This document shows, in pieces, positions 54,604 to 63,734 of a stretch of 64,000 bases of DNA (within the stretch, counting starts at the first letter, position 1; each line of letters begins with the position of its first letter). The position numbers and the translations under genes are program-made. The notes beneath the pieces are model-generated. The model saw nothing but the letters and a program-made list of their open reading frames with translations. It ran no database searches and had not been told where the DNA came from. The stretch comes from Kitasatospora herbaricolor (GTDB taxonomy: Bacteria; Actinomycetota; Actinomycetes; Streptomycetales; Streptomycetaceae), in assembly GCF_030813695.1 (NCBI RefSeq), contig NZ_JAUSVA010000002.1:8517501-8581500 (forward strand), in the 5' to 3' direction.

Positions 54604-56712
54604 TCAGACGACGGTCCGGCAGACCGTCCCGTTCAGCCTGAAGACCGTCGGGGACGGGTTGGCGCCGTTGTTGCCGCCGACGAAGCCGAAGTCGGCGGAG
54701 TTGCCGCCGTTCGGTGCGAGCCGCGCGTTGTACTCGCCGTTGGTCACCCGGACGTGCTGCCCCGACCCGGTGACGCTCGCGTTCCACCACGAGCCGACGG
54801 ACTGCCCGGTCGACGGCCAGTCGAAGTCCAGCGTCCAGCCGTTGATGTCCGCGGGGCCGAGGTTGCTCACCACGACTCCGGCCACGAAGCCGTTGCCCCA
54901 GCCGGCGGTCACCTGGTACGAGACGGTGCAGGTGCTGTCGTTCGGCGTGCCGGTGGTGAAGGTCAGCGGCACGGAGGGCCGGGAGAGGCGCCCCGCCTGG
55001 TCCCTGGCCAGCACGTTGACCGTGTGCCGGGTGCCCGGCGGCAGGTTGTGGAGCGTCGCGGTGGTGCCGGTGGAGGTGCCGAGCGACTGCAGGGTGGTGC
55101 CGAGCTGCTCGTAGACCTCGTACTTGTCCACCGAGCCGGCGGCGGCCGGCCAGCTCAGGGTGACGGTGCCGGCGCCCACCGAGGTGGTCCGCGGTGCGCC
55201 CGGGGTGCCGACGGTGGCGGCGGTCGAGCCGGTGCCGGGCTTCGGGTGGACGGTCAGCACGGTGACGGAGTACGGGGCCAGGGTCGCCGAGGAGGAGGTG
55301 GCGGTGCCGGTCGCGTCCACCAGGCCGTCGTCGCCGGGCGCCCATCGCTGGACCGAGGGGGCCGCGGCGGCGGGGGTGAAGCCCGGGTAGCGCAGGTCCA
55401 CGGTGTGCGGGGCGGTGGAACTCTTGTTCAGCAGCAGGACGCTGAGGTCCCCGTCGGCCCGGAGCACCGCGTGCGACGAGACCTCGGAGCCGGAGCTGCC
55501 GGAGGCCACCATGCTGTCGCCCGGATCACTGAGGGCGCCGAGCGCCTTGATGCCGTAGTACGGCGCGAACGGGGTGTTCACGGCCGGCTCGCAGACACTG
55601 CCGGTGCAGCTGCCGTTCGACAGCATGCCCATGTCGCCGTAGTCCGTCTCACCGCCCACGGTGGTGATGGCGCCCGCGCCGTTGTGGGTGTCCCACCAGT
55701 CCACGGTGAAGACGCCGTTCTCCAGCGCCGTGATCATGGCCTCCGCGGCGAACAGGCCGTTGGGGCGGCTGGTGAAGGCGCCGCTGCCGGAGTTGGAGTT
55801 CACCTCGGTCATCGCGATGCCGATGTTCGCGGAGTCGGCCCCCGCGTACCGGTCCACCAGGTTGCGCACTTCGCGCAGCTCACCGGGCAGTTGCCGCACG
55901 GCGGCGAGCGACTGGTCGCCGTCGCTGGCGTTGGGGTACCAGTGGACGCTGACGAAGTCGATGTCGTGGGCGACGGCCGCGAGCACCGTGTGGTTCCAGT
56001 CGGCGGTGTCGCCGGCGGCCACGATCCCGTCCGGCCAGTTGCCGGGCATGGTGAGCACCGCGCCGATCCTGACGGTGGGGTCGACGGCCTTCATGGCCGT
56101 GGCGTACGCCTTGACCTCCCTGGCGTACTGGTCCGGTGTCCGGTCCGCGTGGGTGTCGTTCTCCCAGCCGTTACCGTAGACGCCGTTGCCGTAGATCTCG
56201 TTGCCGATCTCCCAGTACTTCGCCCCGTAGCCCTTGGTGATGTTGGCGTACCGGACCCAGTCCGCTGCCTCCTGGGCCGTGCCGGAGCCGTAGTTGGCGA
56301 TCAGGATCGGCTGGGCCCCGGAGGCCTGCACCGTTCCCATGAAGGCGTCGAAGCCGGTGCCCGGGGCGACGTAGCCGCCGGGTGCGGTGTTGTCGACCCA
56401 GTGGTAGATGTCGGAGTAGGAGCCGCCCGGGTAGCGCAGCGCGCCGATCCCGGCGGCCTTGTACAGGGCGGTCACCTGGGGGTCGTTCATGGACGAGTCC
56501 CAGATGGCGGTGTTGGCGCCGAGCGCGGCTGGGCTGACGGTGCCCAGGCCCGCGCTCGCGTTGACCGTGACCGTGGTGTCACCGGTGGCGGCCGGGTCGG
56601 CCGCGACGGCGGGGGTGGACAGCGGCAGGGCCGCCGCCAGCACGGCCAGGGCGGCCGAGGCCGTCACGGCGAAGGGGCGACGGAGCCGGTCTCGTCTCCT
56701 GCGGAACAGCAT
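54604..56712 (-). CDS. Secreted clan GH-A glycosidase with Fn3 and CBM2
   Basis: 702 residues. Signal peptide 1-37 (ending PAVAA). Catalytic (beta/alpha)8 domain with acid/base Glu in KYWEIGNEIYGNG and likely nucleophile Glu in AMTEVNSNSG, as in GH51/GH39-type arabinofuranosidases. A beta-sandwich region, a fibronectin III domain (about 505-590) and a C-terminal CBM2 (about 600-702; WGNGFVAGVVVSNLGP, WTLDFDWP) follow, targeting it to plant cell walls. ATG 56712 has GGGAGGAA upstream. A perfect CebR box lies 125 bases upstream, so induction by cello-oligosaccharides is likely. Confidence 0.9.
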   Translation of the reverse strand: MLFRRRRDRLRRPFAVTASAALAVLAAALPLSTPAVAADPAATGDTTVTVNASAGLGTVSPAALGANTAIWDSSMNDPQVTALYKAAGIGALRYPGGSYSDIYHWVDNTAPGGYVAPGTGFDAFMGTVQASGAQPILIANYGSGTAQEAADWVRYANITKGYGAKYWEIGNEIYGNGVYGNGWENDTHADRTPDQYAREVKAYATAMKAVDPTVRIGAVLTMPGNWPDGIVAAGDTADWNHTVLAAVAHDIDFVSVHWYPNASDGDQSLAAVRQLPGELREVRNLVDRYAGADSANIGIAMTEVNSNSGSGAFTSRPNGLFAAEAMITALENGVFTVDWWDTHNGAGAITTVGGETDYGDMGMLSNGSCTGSVCEPAVNTPFAPYYGIKALGALSDPGDSMVASGSSGSEVSSHAVLRADGDLSVLLLNKSSTAPHTVDLRYPGFTPAAAAPSVQRWAPGDDGLVDATGTATSSSATLAPYSVTVLTVHPKPGTGSTAATVGTPGAPRTTSVGAGTVTLSWPAAAGSVDKYEVYEQLGTTLQSLGTSTGTTATLHNLPPGTRHTVNVLARDQAGRLSRPSVPLTFTTGTPNDSTCTVSYQVTAGWGNGFVAGVVVSNLGPADINGWTLDFDWPSTGQSVGSWWNASVTGSGQHVRVTNGEYNARLAPNGGNSADFGFVGGNNGANPSPTVFRLNGTVCRTVV

Positions 56713-57016
56713 GGGGGAGTTCCTCCCGGGTGGAGCGCCGGTCCGTGGCCACGCCGCGGAGCCGGACGACGGACGGGGAACTGTGCGGTGCACGGCGCCG
56801 CGTCGGTGGTGGAGGACGCGTGCGACGGCTGGAGCGTGGGAGCGCTCCCATGATGGGAGGGTGCGCCGGCCATGTCAATCTTCCTGACACGCCGAAACGC
56901 AGGAGCCTCACAGGGCGGGAGCCGGAGGCCCGCGGCCGTGCGGCACTTCGTGCGGCCGGCCGCGAATGGAGCCGGCTCCCGCTCATCAGGCCCTGGAACC
57001 GGCCGTCTAGGCTGGT
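56713..57016. other. Divergent intergenic region with the CebR box
   Basis: Holds the Shine-Dalgarno and promoter region of the glycosidase on the left and the methyltransferase start on the right. Apart from the operator at 56837-56850 nothing else is recognised. Confidence 0.6.
56837..56850. promoter_or_regulatory. CebR/CelR operator TGGGAGCGCTCCCA
   Basis: A perfect 14-bp palindrome identical to the consensus bound by the LacI-family regulator CebR in Streptomyces (CelR in Thermobifida), released by cellobiose. It is 125 bases upstream of the CBM2-bearing glycosidase and also upstream of the divergent methyltransferase gene. Confidence 0.92.
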
Positions 57017-57883
57017 GTGGTGACTGATGAGCAGGAGCGGGTGCAGCCGTCGGGAGTGTGGGCCACGGCGGTGGGGGTGGCCAGGGTGCGGGCGCTGGAG
57101 ACCGCGCGGGAGGACGCGCTGTTCCGCGACCCGGTGGCTCAGGCCTTCGCCACCGCCGGCGGCCTGTGGCCCTCCTCGGCCCGGATGCGTGAGGACGGGG
57201 ACGAGGACGAGGCCGCGCGGCGCCGCCGGCTGGCCGTGTCCTTCTCCATCGTCATCAGGACGAAGTTCCTCGACGACCTGCTGCAGCAGGCCTCCGCGTC
57301 CGGGGTCCGGCAGGTCGTGCTGCTCGGCGCCGGCATGGACAGCCGGGCCTTCCGGATGGACTGGCCCGAGGACACCCGGCTGTTCGAGGTCGACACCGCC
57401 GCGCCGCTGGACTTCAAGGCTTCGGTGCTGGGCCAGGAACGGGCCGTCGCACGCTGCGAGCGGATCACCGTCGCGGTGGATCTGCGTGAGGACTGGCCGG
57501 GCGTCTTGGCCGCCGCAGGGCATGACCCGGCCCGGCCGACCGTGTGGATCGCCGAAGGCCTGCTGATCTACCTGCCCGCGGACGCGGTGGAGCTGCTGCT
57601 GACCCGGATCGGCGCGCTCTCGGCGGCAGGGAGTCGGATGGGGCTGACCCTGGGCTCGCGCGGCGTGATCGAGCGCTTCGGAGCGGACGCCACGCCGGGA
57701 TCGGCGGCGTCCCTGTGGGTTTCGGAGATGCCCGACGACCCGGTGGGCTGGCTGGCCGGGCACGGCTGGGAGGCCGACAGCCGGACCCTGCGCGAGTGCG
57801 CCGCCGCCTACGGCCGCCCGGTCAGCACCCCGCCGCAGCGTGAGGAACGGCCCGGCGGGCTGATCTCGGCGGTCCGCCGGTAG
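57017..57883 (+). CDS. S-adenosylmethionine-dependent methyltransferase (LCMT/TIGR00027 type)
   Basis: 288 residues of the leucine-carboxymethyltransferase-like family frequent in actinomycetes. The SAM site is VVLLGAGMDSRAFRM (about 98-112) followed by FEVDTAA, and IAEGLLIYLP is typical. The substrate is unknown. Two in-frame GTG codons (57017, 57020) compete as start and neither has a strong ribosome site. Convergent with the CPCC-barstar gene. Confidence 0.9.
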   Translation: MVTDEQERVQPSGVWATAVGVARVRALETAREDALFRDPVAQAFATAGGLWPSSARMREDGDEDEAARRRRLAVSFSIVIRTKFLDDLLQQASASGVRQVVLLGAGMDSRAFRMDWPEDTRLFEVDTAAPLDFKASVLGQERAVARCERITVAVDLREDWPGVLAAAGHDPARPTVWIAEGLLIYLPADAVELLLTRIGALSAAGSRMGLTLGSRGVIERFGADATPGSAASLWVSEMPDDPVGWLAGHGWEADSRTLRECAAAYGRPVSTPPQREERPGGLISAVRR

Positions 57884-57917
57884 AGGGCGCCCGCAGCGCT
57901 GGCGGGCGCCGGGCACC

Positions 57918-58622
57918 TCAGCCCTGTCGGTCGTCCGGGTCGTACTCGACGGTGAAGGGGAAGCCGTGGGTGACGGCGAACGCGCGGAATCGGGTCAGCT
58001 GCTGACCGAGCAGGGCGGCCGCTGACGGTACTCGGAGTTCCAGTTCGGCCCAGTGCGCGAAGCTCAGGTTGTCGGGCATCGCGACGAGACCGGTGATCGC
58101 GTCCCAGAGCGCGGCCCAGTTCATCCCGTAGAAGTCGGGAAAGCCGAGCTCGCGCTTGAGGAGGGCGTGCAGGTCGCGCTCGCCACGCACCTGGCCGACG
58201 TCGATCACCACGTGTCGGTCCGGTTCCGGCTCCGGCTCCTCCGGGAGCCCCCAGAAGGAGGGGAGCCACCAGCACAGGACGGACGGGTCATCGGGCTCCG
58301 GGCGGTGATCCTCGTCCCGCCGGTCTTCGAAGAGGTCCGTGGCGAGGTCGATCGGGCGCCAGCCGGGAGCCGTCGGTTCGTCGGCCGTAGGGGGTCGTAC
58401 GAACCGCAGGCCCGGGTGGTCGAAAGCCCCGATCTCCTGGAAGTTCCACTGCGCCTGGATCAGCCGGACCTGGTTGGCGCCGCCCGGTTCGAGCGGCCAC
58501 CGGAACTGCGCCGCGTCGTCCTCCCAGAAGCAGACCGGGCACGTGATGCCCGAACCGGGCCAGCCTTCCTCCAGGTCGAAGACGAGACGGCCGCAGCAGG
58601 GGCAGGGCCGACGGGTGTCCAC
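57918..58622 (-). CDS. CPCC zinc-ribbon and barstar-domain fusion, putative immunity protein
   Basis: 234 residues. The N-terminus carries the cysteine-rich CPCC domain: PCPCCGRLVFD with the second pair CPVCFWEDD, which should bind zinc. The C-terminal domain is barstar-like: VIDVGQVRGERDLHALLKRE, then FPDFYGMNWAALWDAITGL, the ribonuclease-inhibitor motif. Both domains occur as immunity or toxin-neutralising proteins in polymorphic toxin systems. No toxin gene is adjacent, so it is an orphan here. GTG 58622 is favoured because GGGAAAG lies before it and it starts right at the CPCC domain; GTG 58649 would add 9 residues. Confidence 0.82.
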   Translation of the reverse strand: MDTRRPCPCCGRLVFDLEEGWPGSGITCPVCFWEDDAAQFRWPLEPGGANQVRLIQAQWNFQEIGAFDHPGLRFVRPPTADEPTAPGWRPIDLATDLFEDRRDEDHRPEPDDPSVLCWWLPSFWGLPEEPEPEPDRHVVIDVGQVRGERDLHALLKRELGFPDFYGMNWAALWDAITGLVAMPDNLSFAHWAELELRVPSAAALLGQQLTRFRAFAVTHGFPFTVEYDPDDRQG

Positions 58623-58818
58623 CGCGCCAGTCTTTCCCGGACCGACCACCGACCGCCACCCGATTTCGGCGGGCGGTCATTTGTAGCCGTCCGGGAGACA
58701 GTCCTGGTACCCGACCGGCCCGCCGCCTGCTCCGCGCCGTCGTGCGGCCGGCAGCGACAGGCGGCGGCCTCAGGCGTGCACCGGCGCCGCCGAGTTGCCC
58801 GCCGGCCGCCGATCCCGG

Positions 58819-58869
58819 CACGGACGGTGGAGGCGGGACACCCGCGGTGTCCCCTCCCCACCGTCCGTG
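58819..58869 (-). terminator. Terminator of the ABC/monooxygenase operon
   Basis: Twelve-bp arms (58819-58830 with 58858-58869) and an inner gggacacc/ggtgtccc stem with a 3-base loop, 13 bases beyond the last gene's stop. Strong. Confidence 0.9.
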
Positions 58870-58881
58870 TGCGGCGGTGCG

Positions 58882-59907
58882 TCAGGCGCCGACGAGCCCC
58901 ACCAGCTCGGCCAGCCGGGTGTAGGACTCCCGGCGGTCGGCCGGGTCGTAGGTGTTCGCCACCACCATCACCTCGTCGGCCCCGGACTCGGCCACGAAGG
59001 ACTTCAGCTTCGCCGCCACCGTCGCGGGGCCGCCGACGACCTCCGCGCGCAGGTCGTTCAGCGGAGCCGAGGACTGCGCGACCGCCTCCGCCGGCGTCGG
59101 CCGGTACGCCAGCGCCTCCTCCACCGGCAGCAGTGCCGAGGAGTTGCCGGCCGCGTGCTGCGCCAGCGCGAGCCGCCACGGCGTGGCGAGCGCGTCGGCG
59201 TGCGCGTCGTCCCGGCCCACCACCACCGTCAGGGTGAGGATCGCCCACGGCCGCGCACCCTCGTACGCGGGCACGAACTCCTCCCGGTAGCGGCGCAGCG
59301 CCAGGAAGGCGTTGGCCGGGTCCTGGTAGGCCGCCAGGTAGGCGTAGCCCAGGCCGAGCCGGCCGGCCACGGCGCCCGAGGACGGGCTGCCGCCCAGCAG
59401 GAAGACCCCGGGCAGCGGTGCGTCGTCCGGCACCGCCCGGACGGACGCCAGCTCGTGCCCGGCCGGCAGCGTTCCCCGTCCGCCGAAGGCCAGGAGCTGG
59501 AGGAGCTGCGCGGTGAAGATCTCGGGGGCGGGCGAGGAACGGCGCAGCGCGGCCGCGGTGGGCCCGTGCTCGGTGCCGCTGGAACGGCCGATGCCGAGGT
59601 CGATCCGGCCCGGATGCAGGGCCTCCAGGGTCCGGAACTGCTCGGCCACGTGCAGCGGCGCGTGGTTGGGCAGCAGCATGCCGCCGGCGCCGATCCGCAG
59701 CCGGGTGGTACGGGCCGCGAGGTGGGCGATGACGATCTCGGGCGCCGAGATGCCCACCGCCGCCTGCGCGTGGTGCTCGGCCACCCAGTACCGGCTGAAG
59801 CCGAGCTCCTCGACGTGCCGGGCGAGTCGGACGGCTTCGCCCAGCAGCTCGCCGGTGCTCACGCCGGCCCGGCGGGGCCCCTGGTCGAGGACGGAGAACG
59901 CGGTCAT
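58882..59907 (-). CDS. Luciferase-like monooxygenase, MsnO8-type
   Basis: 341 residues of the LLM superfamily, group with FSVLDQGPRR at the N-terminus, RYWVAEHHAQAAVG and GRIDLGIGRSSGT. AGGAAG before ATG 59907. It is the last gene of a minus-strand operon (124 bases after the upstream monooxygenase) whose terminator lies just beyond. It probably oxidises an S- or N-containing compound with reduced flavin; the substrate is unknown. Confidence 0.9.
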   Translation of the reverse strand: MTAFSVLDQGPRRAGVSTGELLGEAVRLARHVEELGFSRYWVAEHHAQAAVGISAPEIVIAHLAARTTRLRIGAGGMLLPNHAPLHVAEQFRTLEALHPGRIDLGIGRSSGTEHGPTAAALRRSSPAPEIFTAQLLQLLAFGGRGTLPAGHELASVRAVPDDAPLPGVFLLGGSPSSGAVAGRLGLGYAYLAAYQDPANAFLALRRYREEFVPAYEGARPWAILTLTVVVGRDDAHADALATPWRLALAQHAAGNSSALLPVEEALAYRPTPAEAVAQSSAPLNDLRAEVVGGPATVAAKLKSFVAESGADEVMVVANTYDPADRRESYTRLAELVGLVGA

Positions 59908-60031
59908 GGCGACTTCCTGAGGGTTCGGCCCCCGGCGTGCGGGGGGCGTGGATCGGTGGTGGCACCCGGCGGCAGGGCTGCGCCGCCGGGGTGCCGGCCG
60001 GCCTGCGGGCCGACGGCTCGGGCCGGGCGGT

Positions 60032-61189
60032 TCACACGCCCGCCGCGGCCGGGTAGGGGTGTGCGACGCCGAAGTGCTCGCGCAGCGTCGTCCCCCGGTA
60101 GTCGGACCGGTAGACGCCGCGCTTCTGCAGGATCGGCACCACCAGTTCGACGAAGGCCTGCAGCCCGTCGGCGAAGACGTCCGGCATCAGGGTGAAGCCG
60201 TCGGCGGCCCCCGAGGCGAACCACTCCTCGGCGACGTCCGCGACGTGCTCGGGCGTGCCGACGGCCTCGATGTGCGCCCCCCGCCACGGCGCGTGGCCGG
60301 CGAGGTCGTCCAGCCGCTCCAGCCGCCTGAGCGCCTCGCCGCGGCTGTCCGCGATGGTGGTCATCAGCCCGGGCAGGATCTTGACCGACCGGGGGTCGCG
60401 CCCGTGCCGCTCCGCGCGGGCCCGGACGTCGGCGGCGTAGGCCAGCGCCACGTCAGGCGTCTTGGCTCCGGAGAACACCACGTCGGCGGTGCGCCCGGCC
60501 AGTTCGCGGCCCGGCTCGGAGGCGCCGGCCTGCACGACCAGCGGGTGGCCCTGCGCCGAGGGCGGCAGCGGCAGTGGCCCGCGGACCTGGAAGTGCTGCC
60601 CGCGGTGGTCGATCGGCCGCAGCCGGCGGGGGTCGGTGAAGCGCCCGGTCCGCACGTCCGCCACCAGCGCCTCGGGCTCCCAGCTGCGCCACAGGCCCTT
60701 GACGATGTCGACGAACTCCTCGGCGCGCGCGTAGCGGTCGGTCCGCGGCGGGAGGCCGCTGCCGCCGAAGTTGGCGGCCACCTGCGGGATGTACGTGGTG
60801 ACGGCGTTCCAGCCGGCGCGGCCGCCGCTGAGGACGTCCAGCGACTTGAACCGGCGGGCGATGTTGTAGGGCTCGTTGGAGGTGGTGGAGGCGGTGGCGA
60901 TCAGGCCGATCCGCTCGGTGGCCGCGGCGACCGCGGTCAGGATGAGGGTCGGCTCCAGGTAGTAGGCGCCGTGCGGGCTCTGGTCGATGTCGCCGAAGAC
61001 GCCTGGCGTGTCGGAGAGGAAGACCGCGTCCATCCGGCCGCGTTCGGCGAGGCGCGCGGCTTCCACCCAGGTCTCCACCTTGGCGAAGCCGTGCGGGTCG
61101 GAGCCGGGTTCACGCCATGCGGCGGGGTGGACGCCCATGGCGCCGCCGACCATGTGCAGGTTGAGGTGGAGCTCACGTCCGGTGCTCAT
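60032..61189 (-). CDS. NtaA/SnaA/DszA-family flavin-dependent monooxygenase
   Basis: 385 residues. Signature start LHLNLHMVGGAMGVHPAAWR and SGRAGWNAVT-like SGGRAGWNAVTTYIP, with C-terminal PHVFADGLQ-type TLMPDVFADGLQAFV. The family uses FMNH2 from a separate reductase to oxidise nitrilotriacetate, sulfones, pristinamycin precursors and similar substrates. AGGAAGGCCC precedes the ATG, which overlaps the ABC gene by 17 bases. In an operon with peptide-type transporter genes, so the imported compound is probably its substrate. Confidence 0.93.
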   Translation of the reverse strand: MSTGRELHLNLHMVGGAMGVHPAAWREPGSDPHGFAKVETWVEAARLAERGRMDAVFLSDTPGVFGDIDQSPHGAYYLEPTLILTAVAAATERIGLIATASTTSNEPYNIARRFKSLDVLSGGRAGWNAVTTYIPQVAANFGGSGLPPRTDRYARAEEFVDIVKGLWRSWEPEALVADVRTGRFTDPRRLRPIDHRGQHFQVRGPLPLPPSAQGHPLVVQAGASEPGRELAGRTADVVFSGAKTPDVALAYAADVRARAERHGRDPRSVKILPGLMTTIADSRGEALRRLERLDDLAGHAPWRGAHIEAVGTPEHVADVAEEWFASGAADGFTLMPDVFADGLQAFVELVVPILQKRGVYRSDYRGTTLREHFGVAHPYPAAAGV

Positions 61190-62909
61190 GGGCCTTCCTG
61201 GGGGACGGGCCGTCCAGTTGCGGGACGGCGTCGAGCAGTGCGCGGGTGTACGGGTGCCGCGGTGCGGCGAAGACCTCACCGACGTCGCCGGCCTCGACCG
61301 TCCGGCCGTCCTTCATCACCAGGACCTCGTCGGCGATGTGGTGGACGACCCCGAGGTCGTGGGAGATGAAGACGTACGCGACGCCCAGTTCGGCCTGGAG
61401 GTCCAGGAGGAGGTCCAGCACCTGCGCCTGGATGGAGACGTCGAGTGCGGCCACCGGCTCGTCCAGGACGATGATCCGTGGGTGCGGGGCCAGTGCCCGG
61501 GCGATCGCCACCCGTTGGCGCTGCCCGCCGGACAACTGGCGCGGCCGGCGCCGCAGCAGGTCCCGGCCGAGCCCGACCTGGTCCATCAACTCGTCGACCC
61601 GGCAGGCGTGCTCGCCGCGCGGCAGGCCGGTGGCGGCCAGCGGTTCGGCGAGGATCCGGGCCACGGTGTAGCGGGGGTCGAAGCTGCTGAGCGGATCCTG
61701 GTGGACGACCTGGACCCGCCGGTGCAGCGCGCGCCGCTCCCGGGCGGACAGGCCGAGCCAGGACGTCCCCTCCACCTCGACGGAGCCGGTGTCCGGCGGG
61801 GTGAGCCCGAGCAGGAGGCGCCCGGTGGTGCTCTTGCCCGAGCCGGACTCGCCGACGATGCCCAGCGTGCGGCCGGCCCGCAGGGTGAACGAGACGTCCT
61901 CCACCGCGGTCAGCCGGCCGTGCCCCGCCACGGCGAAGGACTTGCCGATGCCCCGGGCGGCGAGCACCACCGGAGCCCCCGCCGGGTCGGCGTGCCGCGG
62001 CAGCGGGATGCCGGCGCGCGGGCCGGAGAGCCGGGTGCCGCGGGCGTGCGCGTGCGGCACCGCGTCCAGGAGCTGCCGGGTGTACGGATGAACGGGGTTC
62101 GCCAGAACCTCGGCCGTGGGCCCCTCCTCGACGACCTCGCCGTCCTTCATCACCAGCACCCGGTCGGCGACCTTCGCCACCACCGCCAGGTCGTGGCTGA
62201 TCAGCAGCAGCGCCATGCCGGCCCGCCGCCGCTCCGCCAGCAGGTCGAGGATCTGCGCCTGCACCGTGACGTCCAGGGCGGTGGTCGGCTCGTCGGCGAT
62301 CAGCAGGGCGGGGCCGGCCGCGATCGCCGAGGCGATCAGGGCCCGCTGGCGCAGACCGCCCGAGAGCTCGTGCGGATACTGCCGGGCCCGTAGCTCCGGG
62401 TCGGGCACGCCCGCGTCGGCGAGCAGCCGCAGCACCCGTTCGGGCACCTCGGCGCGCGGGACGCTGCGGTGGGCGTGCAGGGCCTCGGCGATCTCGTCCC
62501 CCACCCGGCGCAGCGGGTCGAGGGAGACCAGGGCGTCCTGCAGGACGAAGCCGATCCGGCGCCCGCGCAGCGGCCGCCACTGACGGCCGGTCAGCGCTCC
62601 CACCTCGCGGCCGTCGATCCTGAAGGTGTCGGCGGTCACCCGCGCTCCGGGGCCGGCCAGGCCGACCAGGCTGCGCGCGGTCACGCTCTTGCCCGAGCCG
62701 GACTCCCCGACCAGGGCGACGCTCTCGCCGGCCCGCACGGTGAGCGACAGCCCGCGCACCGCCCTGACCACCGCCCGGCGGCCGGGGAAGGAGACGTCGA
62801 GCCCGCGCAGCTCCACCAGCGGCTGCGCCCCGTGGTCGGGGGTCGGCGTGCCGGCGCCGGTCGCGCTGCCGCGACGCGGTCGGGTGCCGGTTCCCGGGTC
62901 GCCGATCAT
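61173..62909 (-). CDS. Dipeptide/oligopeptide-type ABC ATPase, two ATPase domains fused
   Basis: 578 residues with two complete nucleotide-binding domains (DppD-DppF fusion). Walker A GESGSGKS at 68-75 and again near 345; signatures LSGGLRQRALIA and LSGGQRQRVAIA; Walker B LLIADEPTTALD and IIVLDEPVAALD. It powers the DppB/DppC permease pair. ATG overlaps the permease stop by 4 bases. No substrate-binding protein is within the window. Confidence 0.95.
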   Translation of the reverse strand: MIGDPGTGTRPRRGSATGAGTPTPDHGAQPLVELRGLDVSFPGRRAVVRAVRGLSLTVRAGESVALVGESGSGKSVTARSLVGLAGPGARVTADTFRIDGREVGALTGRQWRPLRGRRIGFVLQDALVSLDPLRRVGDEIAEALHAHRSVPRAEVPERVLRLLADAGVPDPELRARQYPHELSGGLRQRALIASAIAAGPALLIADEPTTALDVTVQAQILDLLAERRRAGMALLLISHDLAVVAKVADRVLVMKDGEVVEEGPTAEVLANPVHPYTRQLLDAVPHAHARGTRLSGPRAGIPLPRHADPAGAPVVLAARGIGKSFAVAGHGRLTAVEDVSFTLRAGRTLGIVGESGSGKSTTGRLLLGLTPPDTGSVEVEGTSWLGLSARERRALHRRVQVVHQDPLSSFDPRYTVARILAEPLAATGLPRGEHACRVDELMDQVGLGRDLLRRRPRQLSGGQRQRVAIARALAPHPRIIVLDEPVAALDVSIQAQVLDLLLDLQAELGVAYVFISHDLGVVHHIADEVLVMKDGRTVEAGDVGEVFAAPRHPYTRALLDAVPQLDGPSPRKAHEHRT

Positions 62910-63724
62910 CGGGTCACCCGCCCTTCGGCCCGGTCCTGCAGCCACTGCCCGAGCGCCGAGACGGCCAGCACGGCGACGGTGATCGCCGCACCGGGGAAGA
63001 CCGCGGTCCACCAGGCGACGTCGACGTAGTCGCCGCTGCCGGCGAGCATCGCGCCCCATTCCGCGGTCGGTGGCTGCGGGCCCAGGCCCAGGAAGCTGAG
63101 CGCCGAACCGGTGACGATCATGCCGCCGACGCCGACCGTGGCGAGCGCCAGCAGCGGGCCGACCGCGTTGGGAACGATGTGCCGCAGGACGACCTGCAGC
63201 CTGGACCAGCCGAGGACGGTCGCCGCCTCGACGAACTGGGCGCCGCGGATCCGCAGCACCTCGGCGCGCACCAGCCGGGCGTACCCGGGCAGGGTGACCA
63301 GCGCCAGGCCCGCCACCAGGTTGCCGGTGCCGGTGCCGAGCACCGCGACGACCAGCAGGACGAGCAGCACGCCGGGGATGGACATCAGGACGTCCAGCAG
63401 CCGGCCCACCACCTGGTCGGCCGCCCGGCCGCCCTGGGCGGCGACGACCCCGACCACCGTGCCGGCGGCGAGCGCCAGGACGGAGGCGGAGAGGCCGATC
63501 AGCAACGACGGCCGGGCGCCGTGCACCACGCGGGACCAGATGTCGCGCCCGTTCTCGTCGGTGCCCAGCCAGTGGCCGGAGCCGGGCGGCAGCAGGGTGC
63601 TCGCCGGGTCGGCCGCGTCCGGCCCGGTGCCGGTGAACAGGTCGGGCGCCAGCGCGGCCAGCAGGAGCAGGGCGCAGGAGACGAACGCCAGGACGACGCC
63701 GGGGCGCCAACGGGTGATTGCCAC
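62906..63724 (-). CDS. Dipeptide-type ABC permease, DppC-like
   Basis: 272 residues, about six membrane segments. N-terminal motif GTDENGRDIWSRVVHGARPS is typical of DppC/OppC; the ATPase-docking EAA loop is EAATVLGWSRLQVVLRHIVP. GTG 63724 follows GAGGAGGAAACC, a strong ribosome site. Operon member, 10 bases behind the next permease. Confidence 0.95.
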   Translation of the reverse strand: MAITRWRPGVVLAFVSCALLLLAALAPDLFTGTGPDAADPASTLLPPGSGHWLGTDENGRDIWSRVVHGARPSLLIGLSASVLALAAGTVVGVVAAQGGRAADQVVGRLLDVLMSIPGVLLVLLVVAVLGTGTGNLVAGLALVTLPGYARLVRAEVLRIRGAQFVEAATVLGWSRLQVVLRHIVPNAVGPLLALATVGVGGMIVTGSALSFLGLGPQPPTAEWGAMLAGSGDYVDVAWWTAVFPGAAITVAVLAVSALGQWLQDRAEGRVTR

Positions 63725-63734
63725 GGTTTCCTCC

